From an uncultured Lachnospiraceae bacterium (GTDB lineage Bacteria > Bacillota > Clostridia > Lachnospirales > Lachnospiraceae), in NCBI GenBank assembly GCA_937910785.1, contig CALDLG010000210.1, positions 1 through 64,000 of the forward strand: DNA of 64,000 bases. Direction: 5' to 3'. Shown here one piece after another: positions 35,044 to 44,444 of the stretch. The notes beneath the pieces were generated by a model, which made no database searches, had not been told where the DNA came from, and saw nothing but the letters and a program-made list of their open reading frames with translations. The position numbers were made by a program, and so were the translations under genes. Position 1 is the stretch's first letter; every line of letters begins with the position of its first letter.

Positions 35044-35761
35044 GTAAATTCATCCCCGAAAACTCCACGATGCTGTACGGCCTGCCGTCTTCTCCGTTTA
35101 ATGATACCGTATAAAGCGTATTCTCCGCATTCACCGCCATAACCGGCACAATCCTGTCCTGCAGCACCGCCTGTTTCTTATATTCCGCCCGCATCTGCCG
35201 GATCTGAAAATCTCCGGGAATATAATCCATTGCTATCCGCACATGCTGCCCGTTATTGACATGACCATTCGTGTCCAGATGATGCGGTCTGACTTTAAGC
35301 GTTTCCTGTTCCCGCCCATTCTCCGGCACCGCAATTTTCCGGGGCGCATATTCCATCGGAAGCCTTTCTGCGAGCTGATATCCCTCCAGCATCTCTTCGG
35401 GCGGCTTCGCCGGCGCCATCTTTACGGTATTCATCAGACTCCAGATCGAATTGGCATACGCAAGCCGCTCTCCCGCTTCCGTTTCCATCCAGAAATTACG
35501 ATAACCGATAAAGCCTTTGAATTCATAAGGCGCCGTACCGATAATCACCCTCTCGCATAACGCCGGATAGCGCTCTACGACGATCTGCCAGGAGGACATA
35601 ACCCATACCATGTTTTTTTCCTTCAGATATTCGACGCCCAGTCCGAGATCCTCCGAGTGAAAAGTGGACACATCCTGAAAATAATCCAGCATAGATTCCA
35701 GTGTCAGCCTTCCGTCCGGACCTACCTCACTGTAACGTATTCTGCTTTGAAATGTATACAT
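35024..35761 (-). CDS. Acyl-ACP thioesterase
   Basis: This 245-residue double hot-dog thioesterase releases fatty acids from acyl carrier protein. The N-terminal half has [14 protein letters not shown], and the C-terminal half has [13 protein letters not shown], which carries the Asp/Asn/His catalytic residues of the FatA/FatB-like bacterial family. The length is typical. It is the first gene of a pair with cvfB. The ATG at 35761 lies 70 bp from the tRNA-Gln gene. Confidence 0.9.
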   Translation of the reverse strand: MYTFQSRIRYSEVGPDGRLTLESMLDYFQDVSTFHSEDLGLGVEYLKEKNMVWVMSSWQIVVERYPALCERVIIGTAPYEFKGFIGYRNFWMETEAGERLAYANSIWSLMNTVKMAPAKPPEEMLEGYQLAERLPMEYAPRKIAVPENGREQETLKVRPHHLDTNGHVNNGQHVRIAMDYIPGDFQIRQMRAEYKKQAVLQDRIVPVMAVNAENTLYTVSLNGEDGRPYSIVEFSGMNLHAGERN

Positions 35762-35798
35762 AAAAATGCCTTCCTTCCCGCCGCTGTATGATGCAGAA

Positions 35799-35826
35799 AA
35801 CCCGGTGAATCATCTTCACCGGGTCT
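35799..35826 (-). terminator. Terminator downstream of tRNA-Gln
   Basis: The stem ACCCGGTGAA/TTCACCGGGT on the minus strand begins a few bases after the tRNA 3' end and is followed by TTTTC. It ends the tRNA transcript before the thioesterase start. Confidence 0.8.
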
Positions 35827-35830
35827 TTAG

Positions 35831-35902
35831 CTGGGCTACAAGGATTCGAACCTTGAAATGACGGAGTCAGAGTCCGTTGCCTTACCGTTTGGCGATAGCC
35901 CA
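35831..35902 (-). tRNA. tRNA-Gln (anticodon CTG)
   Basis: This 72-nt cloverleaf has a 7-bp acceptor stem (TGGGCTA with TAGCCCA), a D-arm region, an anticodon stem ACGGA/TCCGT with a seven-base loop carrying CTG, and a T-arm with GGTTCGAATCC. The discriminator base is G. CCA is not encoded. The CUG anticodon reads CAG. The gene stands alone with its own terminator. Confidence 0.93.
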
Positions 35903-36071
35903 TCAACACTACAATTTGAAATTATACAGCATCCTGAATCATTTTGCAAGCCCTGTTTTAAAATTTTTTCGATTTTTATTCTTTTAGTATGATCAGTTAT
36001 ATGAAATTTTTAATCTTAAAAAGGCTGTCCCGCTGTTCAAACATGGGAACTCTGTCCGGCCGTCGGCTTCT

Positions 36072-36113
36072 CATGGGCAGCCCCGAACCGATATCGGTTC
36101 GTCGCCGCCCATG
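36072..36113. other. Perfect palindrome within long stem-loop, downstream of glnN
   Basis: An 18-bp perfect palindrome (CGAACCGATATCGGTTCG, 36084-36101) is extended by outer arms CATGGGC and GCCCATG. It lies 46 bp after the glutamine synthetase stop. On the minus strand a later GGGACAGCC followed by five T (about 36023-36034) may act as the terminator with GGCTGCCC. The function of the palindrome is unknown: a terminator part, a protein-binding site or a recombination remnant. Confidence 0.55.
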
Positions 36114-36158
36114 TGCTTTATATCATATCAGCCTCGGTCCTCCCGACGCCTCTTCTCA

Positions 36159-38270
36159 CTAAATCTCAAACATCAGCTCTCCATACGTCGGAATCGGCCA
36201 AATACCCTTATCGACGATCATTTCCAGTTCATCCGCCGGTGCACGGAGCTTCTCCATTACATTCTTTACCGTATCTTTATAGAAGAATGCCTGATCTTTT
36301 GCATTTTCCATCGCGGAGGCCTGTGCCTCTACCGTCTTTAACTCAGTCAGCGCCTTCTGCATCGCCGCCAGCTTCTCACTGACAGACTTCAGAAGTTCCA
36401 CCTGCATGGATGCGTCCGCTCCCGCTTCTTTTACCGCATTCGCTGTATCCGCAAGCATTTTCGTATATTTAACAGCCGCCGGAATAATCTGTTTGCCGGC
36501 CATGTCGATCATGGTAAGCGCCTCGATATTAATCGTTTTGGCATAGGTCTCGTAAATAATCTCCTCACGGGATTCCAGCTCCACTTTCGTAAAAATGCGG
36601 AATTTCTCAAACAGACGCACCGCTTTCTCCGTCGTCAGCGTATCGGCCGCTTCGATCATGGACTTAATGTTCGGAAGCCCTCTTCTCTCCGCTTCCTCAA
36701 CCCATTCATCGGCGTAACCGTTTCCGTTGAAAATGATTCTCTGATGCTTCGTCATGTACTCTTTGATCAGATCATGAATCGCAACCTCAAGGTCATCCGC
36801 TTTTTCCAGCCTGTCAGCCGCCTCACAGAAAGCTTCCGCAACAATGGCATTCAGCGTCGTGTTCGGGCTTGCAATGGAGTCTGCGGAGCCCACCATACGA
36901 AACTCGAATTTATTTCCGGTAAAAGCAAAGGGTGACGTTCTGTTTCTGTCAGTCGCATCCTTCTGAAAGTCGGGCAGTGTCTTAACACCCGTCAAAAGCT
37001 TTCCGCCTTCCTTTACGGAGGTTGCAAACCCCGTCTCGATCAACTGGCTCACAACATCCTCCAGCTGTTCTCCGAGGAAAATCGAAATGATTGCCGGGGG
37101 CGCTTCATTCGCTCCCAGTCTGTGATCATTACCGACATCGGATGCGGACTGGCGAAGCAGATCCGCATGTGTATCCACTGCTTTCATGATACAGGCGAGC
37201 ACAAGCAGGAACTGGATATTTTCGTTCGGCGTCTCGCCCGGGTCCAGAAGATTCACGCCGTTATCCGTCGTTATGGACCAGTTATTATGTTTGCCGGAAC
37301 CGTTCACGCCGGCGTAGGGCTTCTCATGCAGCAGGCATCTCATGCCATGCTTCGTAGCGACCCTTTTCATTGTCTCCATCACGATCTGGTTATGATCTAC
37401 CGCAATATTGGCCGTTTCATAGATCGGCGCCAGCTCATGCTGTGCGGGAGCCACTTCGTTATGCTGTGTTTTGGCCGTAACGCCCAGCTTCCAGAGCTCT
37501 TCATTCAGATCCTTCATATAAGCGCCGACACGTTCTCTGATAACTCCGAAATAATGATCTTCCATTTCCTGTCCCTTCGGTGCAGGCGCTCCGAACAGCG
37601 TACGCCCTGCAAACATCAGGTCGGTTCTCTTCATATATAATTTTTCATCTACCAGAAAATATTCCTGTTCCGGTCCGACAGACGCGGTCACCTTCTTTGC
37701 ACCGGTATTTCCGAACAGACGAACGATCCGCAGGGCCTGCTCACTCAGCGCTTCCATCGAACGCAGCAGCGGCGTCTTTTTATCCAATGCCTCACCCGTA
37801 TAGGAGCAGAATGCGGTCGGAATGCAGAGAATCGTTCCACAGGTAGATTCCTTCAGAAAAGCCGGGGAAGTGATATCCCACGCGGTATAGCCTCTTGCCT
37901 CAAATGTCGCGCGCAGGCCGCCGGAAGGAAAGGAAGAAGCGTCAGGTTCGCCCTTAATCAATTCTTTTCCCGAAAACTCCGTCAGCATTCTGCCGGACTC
38001 ATCCGGATGTGTCACGAACGCATCATGCTTCTCTGCGGTAATTCCCGTCAGCGGCTGGAACCAGTGCGTATAGTGGGTTGCGCCATGCTCTACCGCCCAG
38101 TCCTTCATCTCCTTTGCAACGACGTTTGCCGTACTCATAGAAAGCTCGCCGCCGTTGTTCATAACGTCCACCACTTCTTTGTATGCGTTCTTTGGCAGGC
38201 GCTCCTTCATTTTGCTGAGAGTAAACAAGTTCTGTCCAAAAATCTCTTCCACATTGAAAACTTCGCTCAT
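36159..38270 (-). CDS. glnN: Type III glutamine synthetase
   Basis: This 703-residue enzyme makes glutamine from glutamate and ammonia with ATP. The length and sequence fit the GSIII (GlnN) class common in Clostridia and Bacteroides, which is larger than GSI (~450). The catalytic core (about 200-480) includes VGPEQEYFLVD, KTQHNEVAPAQHELAP and HEKPYAGVNGSGKHNNWS, with the ammonium and glutamate site residues. The C-terminal ~200 residues are helical as in this class. The ATG at 38270 has GGAAG upstream. No riboswitch or T-box is recognisable in the 287-bp leader (38271-38557). A tRNA-Gln gene lies downstream, probably by coincidence. Confidence 0.95.
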   Translation of the reverse strand: MSEVFNVEEIFGQNLFTLSKMKERLPKNAYKEVVDVMNNGGELSMSTANVVAKEMKDWAVEHGATHYTHWFQPLTGITAEKHDAFVTHPDESGRMLTEFSGKELIKGEPDASSFPSGGLRATFEARGYTAWDITSPAFLKESTCGTILCIPTAFCSYTGEALDKKTPLLRSMEALSEQALRIVRLFGNTGAKKVTASVGPEQEYFLVDEKLYMKRTDLMFAGRTLFGAPAPKGQEMEDHYFGVIRERVGAYMKDLNEELWKLGVTAKTQHNEVAPAQHELAPIYETANIAVDHNQIVMETMKRVATKHGMRCLLHEKPYAGVNGSGKHNNWSITTDNGVNLLDPGETPNENIQFLLVLACIMKAVDTHADLLRQSASDVGNDHRLGANEAPPAIISIFLGEQLEDVVSQLIETGFATSVKEGGKLLTGVKTLPDFQKDATDRNRTSPFAFTGNKFEFRMVGSADSIASPNTTLNAIVAEAFCEAADRLEKADDLEVAIHDLIKEYMTKHQRIIFNGNGYADEWVEEAERRGLPNIKSMIEAADTLTTEKAVRLFEKFRIFTKVELESREEIIYETYAKTINIEALTMIDMAGKQIIPAAVKYTKMLADTANAVKEAGADASMQVELLKSVSEKLAAMQKALTELKTVEAQASAMENAKDQAFFYKDTVKNVMEKLRAPADELEMIVDKGIWPIPTYGELMFEI

Positions 38271-38557
38271 CTTCCTACTTCCTTTCTTTTTCAGGATATC
38301 CGAACCCTCCCCACTTTAAATGCACAGTGCTTTGTACAAAAAAATGCTCCAAAAATAATCTTTTTGGAACATCCTCGTTCAAGATACCTTTATATAATTA
38401 TAAATATCCGGTTGCTATTTCCTTTACTAAAATACGCCATTTCCTTTCAAATTGCAATACCCGAATTCAAATTTTGTATATTTTACGGGAATTAAGAGAG
38501 AAAAAAAGGTATTCCTGTTCATTTTTCACAAAATCCGAGGGCCGCCCGCCGCGCCAA

Positions 38558-39784
38558 TTATGCTTTTTTGCGCAGAATATCATATTGCTCCGGCGTCTGT
38601 GACAGCTTCACATCGATAATCTGCTTAGAATGCGGACAGCTTTCCACTTCTTCGCCTTCCTCATTGTACATATGCAGCACTTCTACAGGCATATTAATGC
38701 CCGAAGGCTTCATGATCTCGATGTCATCTCCCACACAGAATTTATTCCGCTGCTCGATGCGTGCGCGGCCCGTCTCATCCACAGCCCCCACGATGCCGAG
38801 ATAAACATACTCATTCACATATGTGCTGTTATCATAAATCTGCGCGTTTTCCGTTTCCTGTCTTCCGAAATAAAATCCTGTCGTAAACTGACGATATGTG
38901 CACTTGGCAATTTCCGCACGGTACCAGTCCATATTTTCCCGGTATTTTTCTTCCGATTCCAGATAATCGTCGATCGCTTTTCGATAAGTGCGCGCAACCG
39001 CTGCCACATAAAGCGCGGTCTTCATCCTGCCTTCTATCTTGAAGCTGTCGATTCCCGCATCGATCATCTCAGGAATATGCCCGATCATGCACAGATCTTT
39101 GGAATTAAAAATATAGGTTCCCCGCTCGTTCTCATAAACCGGAAAATACTCTCCGGGCCTTTTTTCCTCTACCACCGCATATTTCCAGCGGCAGGGATGT
39201 GTGCAGGCCCCCTGATTCGCATCTCTTCCCGTAAAATAACTGCTCAGAAGACAACGGCCCGAATAGGAAATGCACATCGCACCGTGAATAAAGCTTTCGA
39301 TCTCCATCTCTTCCGGAATATGCTCCCTGATTTCTTTAATTTCCTGTAGAGACAGCTCTCTTGCGGAAACCACTCTTTTGGCCCCCTGTTCATGCCAGAA
39401 GCGGTAAGTCAGGTAATTGGTATTATTCGCCTGTGTTGAAATATGAATATCGATTTCCGGACAAATCTCCTTCGCGAGCATAAACATTCCCGGATCTGCA
39501 ATGATCAGCGCATCCGGTTTCATTTCCCTTAATTCCCTGAAATAGTCCGCCGCACCTTCCAGGTCACGATTATGAGCCAGAATATTAGCCGTCACATGCA
39601 CGCGCACATGATGGGCATGGGCGAAAGCGATTCCCTCCCGCATTTCCTCTTTCGAGAAATTTTTTGCCTTCGCGCGCAGACCAAACGCCTCTCCGCCGAT
39701 ATATACCGCATCCGCACCGAAGATTACCGCCGTTTTCAACACTTCCAGGCTGCTCGCCGGAATCAGTAATTCTGGTTTTTTCAT
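38558..39784 (-). CDS. U32-family protein, likely tRNA wobble-uridine hydroxylation factor
   Basis: This 408-residue protein is of the U32 'collagenase-like peptidase' family, including YhbU/YrrN/YrrO-type proteins; several members act in prephenate-dependent hydroxylation of tRNA wobble uridine (TrhP). The N-terminal TIM-barrel begins KKPELLIPASSLEVLKTAV. Conserved Cys occur in HGAMCISYSGRCLLSSYF, GACTHPCRW and SKDLCMIGH, which fit an iron-sulfur site. The ATG overlaps the stop of the upstream O-methyltransferase by four bases (ATGA). That methyltransferase would methylate the hydroxyl product. The pairing supports the tRNA role over a peptidase role. Confidence 0.88.
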   Translation of the reverse strand: MKKPELLIPASSLEVLKTAVIFGADAVYIGGEAFGLRAKAKNFSKEEMREGIAFAHAHHVRVHVTANILAHNRDLEGAADYFRELREMKPDALIIADPGMFMLAKEICPEIDIHISTQANNTNYLTYRFWHEQGAKRVVSARELSLQEIKEIREHIPEEMEIESFIHGAMCISYSGRCLLSSYFTGRDANQGACTHPCRWKYAVVEEKRPGEYFPVYENERGTYIFNSKDLCMIGHIPEMIDAGIDSFKIEGRMKTALYVAAVARTYRKAIDDYLESEEKYRENMDWYRAEIAKCTYRQFTTGFYFGRQETENAQIYDNSTYVNEYVYLGIVGAVDETGRARIEQRNKFCVGDDIEIMKPSGINMPVEVLHMYNEEGEEVESCPHSKQIIDVKLSQTPEQYDILRKKA

Positions 39785-40434
39785 CCTTCCGTCCCCTTTT
39801 TTACGCTTACCGTTGCCCCATCCCCAAGCGGCAGAATCGCCGTCTCCAGCTGCGGATGATGCTTTAATTCATACAGATAATCCCGCATACGGGTATGTAT
39901 CGTACGATTCCTTCTTGTCACCGCATAGCGGGACTCAATGATATCTCCGCCCTGTAATACATTATCGGACAGTAGAATCCCGCCTTCCGGCATCAGACGC
40001 AGAATATCCGGCAGGAAATGGATATACTGTCCCTTCGCAGCATCCATGAAAATAAAATCATAAGGACCTTCCAGCTTTTTCAGCCAATCCACCGCATCAC
40101 CTTCCAAAAGCGTAATGTCTTTTTCCTTTCCGGCCCTTCTGAAATTCTCCCTCGCAACGGGAATTCGCTTTTCGTATTTCTCAATCGTCGTTATTTTGCA
40201 TCCCTGCGGAGCGTACTCACTCATCAATAACGCAGAAAAACCAATGGCACAGCCGACTTCCAGAACAGATAAGGGCTTTTTTACCGCAAGCAGCAGTTTG
40301 ATAAAGCTCTGCATTTCCGTCCGAATGATCGGCACATTGGTTTTCTTCGCTTCCTTTTCTATCTCATCCAAAAAGGGGGTATTGCCCGGATCAAGGGAAT
40401 TGATAAACGCCGTTGTACGTTCATCACCTGTCAT
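39781..40434 (-). CDS. trmR: tRNA 5-hydroxyuridine methyltransferase (TrmR-like O-methyltransferase)
   Basis: This 217-residue class I methyltransferase uses S-adenosylmethionine. The glycine-rich SAM site is VLEVGCAIGFSALLMSEY near residue 60, and a downstream acidic residue is in FIFMDAAKGQ near 130. Sequence and length match YrrM/TrmR, which methylates 5-hydroxyuridine at tRNA position 34. The neighbouring U32 protein, which overlaps by four bases, is the matching hydroxylation factor in Bacillus-type operons. The upstream MltG-like gene also overlaps by four bases. Confidence 0.88.
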   Translation of the reverse strand: MTGDERTTAFINSLDPGNTPFLDEIEKEAKKTNVPIIRTEMQSFIKLLLAVKKPLSVLEVGCAIGFSALLMSEYAPQGCKITTIEKYEKRIPVARENFRRAGKEKDITLLEGDAVDWLKKLEGPYDFIFMDAAKGQYIHFLPDILRLMPEGGILLSDNVLQGGDIIESRYAVTRRNRTIHTRMRDYLYELKHHPQLETAILPLGDGATVSVKKGTEG

Positions 40435-40949
40435 TGTTCTGTCTCACCGCCTTCATCCGCTTCTCCGTCGCCTTCTGTTGCACCATCTTCTCCCGCTTCT
40501 CCGGAATTTTCTTCTTCGGCCCCTTCTTTATCCGCATTTTCTCCGGATTCGGCCGCCTTATCTTTGCCGTCCTCTTCCGCGCCTTCCGGCTCCGCTGCCA
40601 TGATCGCCAGCATTTCATCGCTCTTCATGGAAGTATTGAGATCATAAATACCAGGATTAATCTTTCCATGATTTTCCGATAAAAGCTCCTGTACAAAAAA
40701 CAGATTCGCATCCCTGATCAATCCTTTATCCACCAGATTCTTTCCGATATCCATCACGGAATCATCCGGTTCCACATAGATACTGATCGTCCTCCCCTCA
40801 CCGATTGTCATCGGCTCTTCCGCAAAAACCCGATAACCGAAATCATATGCCCTGATCGCCGCGTCATAAACGAAAGAAACGAGAAAAAAGACCGCTACAA
40901 TTTTAATAATCGTTTCAATAATGGAACCCACTACCTGTTTAATATCCAT
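40431..40949 (-). CDS. MltG-like membrane protein lacking the catalytic domain
   Basis: This 172-residue membrane protein has one N-terminal helix (about residues 8-32) and an extracellular domain (about 50-125) resembling the LysM-like MltG/YceG region: ISIYVEPDDSVMDIGKNL and GLIRDANLFF are typical of the start of endolytic transglycosylases. It then ends in a Glu/Gly/Asp-rich tail of about 45 residues. The catalytic MltG domain (~200 residues) is absent, so it is probably a short paralogue with a regulatory or scaffold role rather than an enzyme. The start at 40949 follows GGAGG by eight bases. It overlaps the TrmR start by four bases. Confidence 0.75.
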   Translation of the reverse strand: MDIKQVVGSIIETIIKIVAVFFLVSFVYDAAIRAYDFGYRVFAEEPMTIGEGRTISIYVEPDDSVMDIGKNLVDKGLIRDANLFFVQELLSENHGKINPGIYDLNTSMKSDEMLAIMAAEPEGAEEDGKDKAAESGENADKEGAEEENSGEAGEDGATEGDGEADEGGETEQ

Positions 40950-40985
40950 TCCAAAACCTCCACCCCGCATATTGTTTCAGGGTTT

Positions 40986-41318
40986 TTATTCAAAATCCAG
41001 CTCCGCTGTGATTTTTACGTTGATTTCCTGCATCATACGGCAGAAAGCCAGTTCCGCTCTCAGGAAATCATCCACGAGCGGATTGGCGCGAAATTCCTCA
41101 TATTCCCGCTCAAAAGCATCCAGCCGGTCCAGAAGCTCGTCTGCCGGTGTTTCGGTCTGGAGTTCAAAATTCCGCTTCCGGAATTCACTTACCATTGCGA
41201 AAAGTTCCGGCTCTTTCTTCAACTTCCTCTTCTGAAAATCATATTCCCTGTATATACCCGATTCTCTGATTTCTTCTATGAAACTGTCAGTCGCCTTTTT
41301 CACGATGCTGTCTAACAT
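40986..41318 (-). CDS. YlbF/YmcA-family protein
   Basis: This 110-residue all-helical protein has the YlbF/YmcA signature: a C-terminal segment EFRANPLVDDFLRAELAFCR. In Bacillus, YlbF, YmcA and YaaT form a complex that influences RNase Y, mRNA turnover and competence or biofilm development. Finding it near RNase J fits an RNA-decay link. The single internal Cys (AFCRMM) is in the position of the Fe-S-related Cys region, but not enough is visible for a claim. Confidence 0.85.
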   Translation of the reverse strand: MLDSIVKKATDSFIEEIRESGIYREYDFQKRKLKKEPELFAMVSEFRKRNFELQTETPADELLDRLDAFEREYEEFRANPLVDDFLRAELAFCRMMQEINVKITAELDFE

Positions 41319-41395
41319 GCATTTCTCTCTCCTTTTAACCGCTTTGATGCCCGCATCTTAACGCTGATAACCAGAAAGATCTCTGATTCTTTCAT

Positions 41396-43084
41396 CTATA
41401 CTTCCATAATAATCGGAAGTATCATCGGCCGCCGTTTCGTCTTTTTCCATACATATTCACTCAGAACATCCTTAATCGTGGATTTGAGTTTTCCCCAGTC
41501 GGTCTGTCCCTTGTCCAGACATCCCATAACCGCACCGTCCACAAGAAGTCTTGCCTCTTCCAGAAGTTCATCCGATTCCCGGACATATACGAATCCACGG
41601 GATACAATATCTGGTCCCGATACGAGCTGGCTGCTGTAAGAATCGAGCGCGAGCACTACGATCAGAATACCGTCTTCCGCCAGATGCTGCCTGTCCCTCA
41701 AAACCACATTCCCGACATCTCCCACGCCGAGTCCATCGACCAGAATCGCCCCTACCGGCACTTTTCCGGTCACCTCCGCTTTCTCTTCACGAAGCTCCAG
41801 AACATCTCCCGAATGCAGTATAAAAATGTTTTCCTTATCAATGCCAAGCTCTTTCGCAATCTTGGCCTGGGCCTTTAAATGCTTGTATTCGCCATGCACG
41901 GGCACCGCATATCTGGGATGCAGCAACGTATATAAAAGCTTGATCTCTTCCTGACAGGCATGTCCCGAAACATGCACGTCCTGAAAGATAACATCCGCTC
42001 CCTTCATTAGAAGTTCATTGATCACGTTCGTGACCGCTTTTTCATTTCCGGGAATCGGATTGGATGAAAAGATCACCGTATCCCCCGGCACGATGGAAAT
42101 CTTCTTGTGAATGCTGCCTGCCATACGGCTTAAAGCCGCCATGCTCTCACCCTGGCTTCCCGTCGTGATAATGACCGTCTTTTCATTCGGATAGTTCTTC
42201 AGCTGTTCAATATCAATCAGCGTCTGATCCGGAATATTCAGATAGCCTAACGTCGAAGCCGTTTCAATGATATTGACCATACTGCGGCCTTCGACAACCA
42301 CCTTGCGGCCGAATTTATAGGCAGAATTAATAATCTGCTGCACTCTGTCCACATTGGATGCAAAAGTCGCGATAATAATTCTGGTATCGCTGTGTTCCGA
42401 AAAAAGCGTATCAAATGTCTTTCCCACTGTTTTTTCAGATGGCGTAAACCCGGGCCTTTCCGCATTCGTGCTGTCACACATTAACGCAAGCACGCCCTTT
42501 TTGCCAAGTTCTGCGAAACGCTGTAAATCAATGGCATCCCCGAATACCGGTGTATAATCCACCTTAAAATCGCCTGTATGAACGACAATGCCTGCCGGAG
42601 AATAAATTGCCAGCGCCGCCGCATCCACGATGCTGTGATTCGTCTTAATAAATTCGATTCGAAATTGTCCCAGATTAATCGACTGCCCGAATTTTACGAC
42701 CTTGCGCTTCGTTGTGTTCATCAGGTCATGTTCTTTCAGCTTGTTTTCAATGATGCCCATTGTCAGCTTCGTCGCATAAACCGGTACATTGATTTCCTTC
42801 AGAATATAAGGCAGCGCGCCAATGTGATCCTCATGCCCGTGCGTAATCATAAATCCTTTAACTTTTTCAATATTTTCCTTCAGATAAGTAACATCCGGAA
42901 TTACCAGATCAATTCCGAGCATCTCATCCTCCGGAAAAGACAGACCGCAATCAACCACAATAATACTGTCTTCATATTCAAAGGCAGTAATATTCAGCCC
43001 GATCTGCTCCAGACCGCCCAAAGGAATTACCTTCAGTCCGGACGCCGTTCCCTGTTCATTTTTTTTCAAAAAATTTTCCTCCAC
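41396..43084 (-). CDS. rnj: Ribonuclease J
   Basis: This 562-residue metallo-beta-lactamase/beta-CASP RNase matures rRNA and degrades mRNA with 5'-to-3' exonuclease and endonuclease activity. The zinc-binding motif HGHEDHIGA lies at about residue 80, the second histidine site in VHTGDFKVD near 170, and the beta-CASP motifs (STNAERPGFTPSE, SGHACQEEIK) follow. The C-terminal domain is present, and the length is as expected. The start is a GTG with AGGA a few bases before. It lies 78 bp upstream of the YlbF-like gene. Confidence 0.95.
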   Translation of the reverse strand: MEENFLKKNEQGTASGLKVIPLGGLEQIGLNITAFEYEDSIIVVDCGLSFPEDEMLGIDLVIPDVTYLKENIEKVKGFMITHGHEDHIGALPYILKEINVPVYATKLTMGIIENKLKEHDLMNTTKRKVVKFGQSINLGQFRIEFIKTNHSIVDAAALAIYSPAGIVVHTGDFKVDYTPVFGDAIDLQRFAELGKKGVLALMCDSTNAERPGFTPSEKTVGKTFDTLFSEHSDTRIIIATFASNVDRVQQIINSAYKFGRKVVVEGRSMVNIIETASTLGYLNIPDQTLIDIEQLKNYPNEKTVIITTGSQGESMAALSRMAGSIHKKISIVPGDTVIFSSNPIPGNEKAVTNVINELLMKGADVIFQDVHVSGHACQEEIKLLYTLLHPRYAVPVHGEYKHLKAQAKIAKELGIDKENIFILHSGDVLELREEKAEVTGKVPVGAILVDGLGVGDVGNVVLRDRQHLAEDGILIVVLALDSYSSQLVSGPDIVSRGFVYVRESDELLEEARLLVDGAVMGCLDKGQTDWGKLKSTIKDVLSEYVWKKTKRRPMILPIIMEV

Positions 43085-43281
43085 TTTTCCTGCATGCCAT
43101 GATAGCGCTCCATCGACTGATCGACCATTCCTCAGAAGCTCCGGTATTACATTTCTTTCATATCTCCGCTCTGTTTCCGGCTTTCATTGCCTCTCCGATT
43201 CGGAAAAACAGTCCGATGCAGCCCTATATGTACCTGCATTTCTTCAATTTTTAATTGCTTTTTTAAACTTTCCGTACGCCT

Positions 43282-43548
43282 TCAGGACAGTTCGACATCC
43301 TCCAGCATATTTTCAAATACAGCCGAAACTGCATCAAGTTCCTCATCTTCCGTCACGATCTCGTAGACAGCCTCTTCCTCACCCTGCCGCGATATATCCC
43401 GCAAAATCAGAGCCTCTCCGTCATCCTCTTCCGTATCGGTCACCAGAATATAATCAATCCCGCCTATTCTCGTCTGTTCCAGAACATAGAATGCTACCGG
43501 TTCCTCCCCCTCTGCTCTGAAAATGATCTTCTCCATCTTAATATCCAT
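43282..43548 (-). CDS. DUF1292 family small protein
   Basis: This 88-residue acidic protein has the DUF1292 pattern: KIIFRAEGEEPVAFYVLEQT near the start and YEIVTEDEELDAVSAVFENM near the end. Function is unknown. The gene lies in the conserved Firmicute cluster ireB, ruvX, DUF1292, with ruvX 62 bp upstream on the same strand. An alternative start at the second Met (four residues in) cannot be excluded. Confidence 0.88.
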   Translation of the reverse strand: MDIKMEKIIFRAEGEEPVAFYVLEQTRIGGIDYILVTDTEEDDGEALILRDISRQGEEEAVYEIVTEDEELDAVSAVFENMLEDVELS

Positions 43549-43610
43549 GCCTTTCTCTCAACCCGCGATACTTGCTGCCAAAACCCCGAAAGCACAGGCC
43601 CAAATTCTCT

Positions 43611-44039
43611 TCACACACTGTTTCCACGTCGGTCCAGATATCCCTGCAGAATAAAGACCGCGGCAATCTTGTCCACATATTCCTTCCGGTTTTCTCTTCT
43701 GATACCGGCTTCCATCATCGCCCTGTCCGCAGCTGCCGTCGTCAGCCTTTCATCCCACATCGTGACAGGAAGTCCGGTCCTGCGCTCCAGTTTCTCCTTA
43801 AATTCCAGAGAAAGCTGCGCACGCTCTCCGATCGTATCGTTCATATTCTTGGGAAAACCCAGAACAATTTCCGCCACCTCATATTGAACAATCAGTTCCT
43901 CAATCCTTGCCAGCGTCTTCCGTAACTTATTTTCTTCTTTTCTTCTGATGATCTCAAGCCCCTGCGCAGTGATCAAAAGGGGATCGCTGAGCGCCACTCC
44001 AACCGTCTTGGACCCGAAGTCCAGTCCCATAATCCTCAT
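43611..44039 (-). CDS. ruvX: RuvX/YqgF Holliday junction resolvase-like protein
   Basis: This 142-residue RNase H-like nuclease (YqgF family) is implicated in 16S rRNA processing and Holliday junction resolution. The catalytic Asp is in [16 protein letters not shown] near residue 5; conserved stretches [11 protein letters not shown] and [11 protein letters not shown] with Asp/Glu follow. The length is typical. It lies 38 bp after ireB in the standard Firmicute order. Confidence 0.95.
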   Translation of the reverse strand: MRIMGLDFGSKTVGVALSDPLLITAQGLEIIRRKEENKLRKTLARIEELIVQYEVAEIVLGFPKNMNDTIGERAQLSLEFKEKLERRTGLPVTMWDERLTTAAADRAMMEAGIRRENRKEYVDKIAAVFILQGYLDRRGNSV

Positions 44040-44077
44040 AACCGTTCCTTACACTTCCCCCGTCAGGAGGCTTTCAC

Positions 44078-44341
44078 CTATTTGTTCAAAGACTTTCTGA
44101 TATATTCTTTCAGCATTTCTTCCACAAGCTCGTCCCGTTCCACCTTCATAATCAGGCTCCGCGCATTTTTATGACTCGTAATATAAGTAGGGTCTCCTGA
44201 CATAATATATCCTACAATCTGATTTACCGGATTGTATCCCTTCTCCGTCAATGCTTCATAAACCGTTGCAAGGACAAGCTTTACACCTGTTTCCGGCTCC
44301 GTCTCCACTCTGAAATATTGTGTATTTTCCATATCCTGCAT
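44078..44341 (-). CDS. ireB: IreB-family regulatory phosphoprotein
   Basis: This 87-residue protein is nearly identical in layout to IreB (DUF965), which in Enterococcus is a target of the IreK Ser/Thr kinase and modulates cephalosporin resistance. Diagnostic blocks are [20 protein letters not shown] and [15 protein letters not shown], with a C-terminal [15 protein letters not shown]. It precedes ruvX and DUF1292 on the same strand. The usual alaS upstream partner is not adjacent here. Confidence 0.95.
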   Translation of the reverse strand: MQDMENTQYFRVETEPETGVKLVLATVYEALTEKGYNPVNQIVGYIMSGDPTYITSHKNARSLIMKVERDELVEEMLKEYIRKSLNK

Positions 44342-44444
44342 CTTGGTAATGCCGCCCCCTTCTTACGCTTTTGTCCGATTCCTTCTGTTTATCATACTCT
44401 ATCTGCGGATAAAATTCAATCGTTCCTTCACATTCCGGCTAATC

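Noticed and set aside
38271..38557. Possible T-box or glutamine riboswitch upstream of glnN
   Set aside because: No T-box motif, specifier loop or known glutamine-aptamer core could be recognised in this AT-rich leader.
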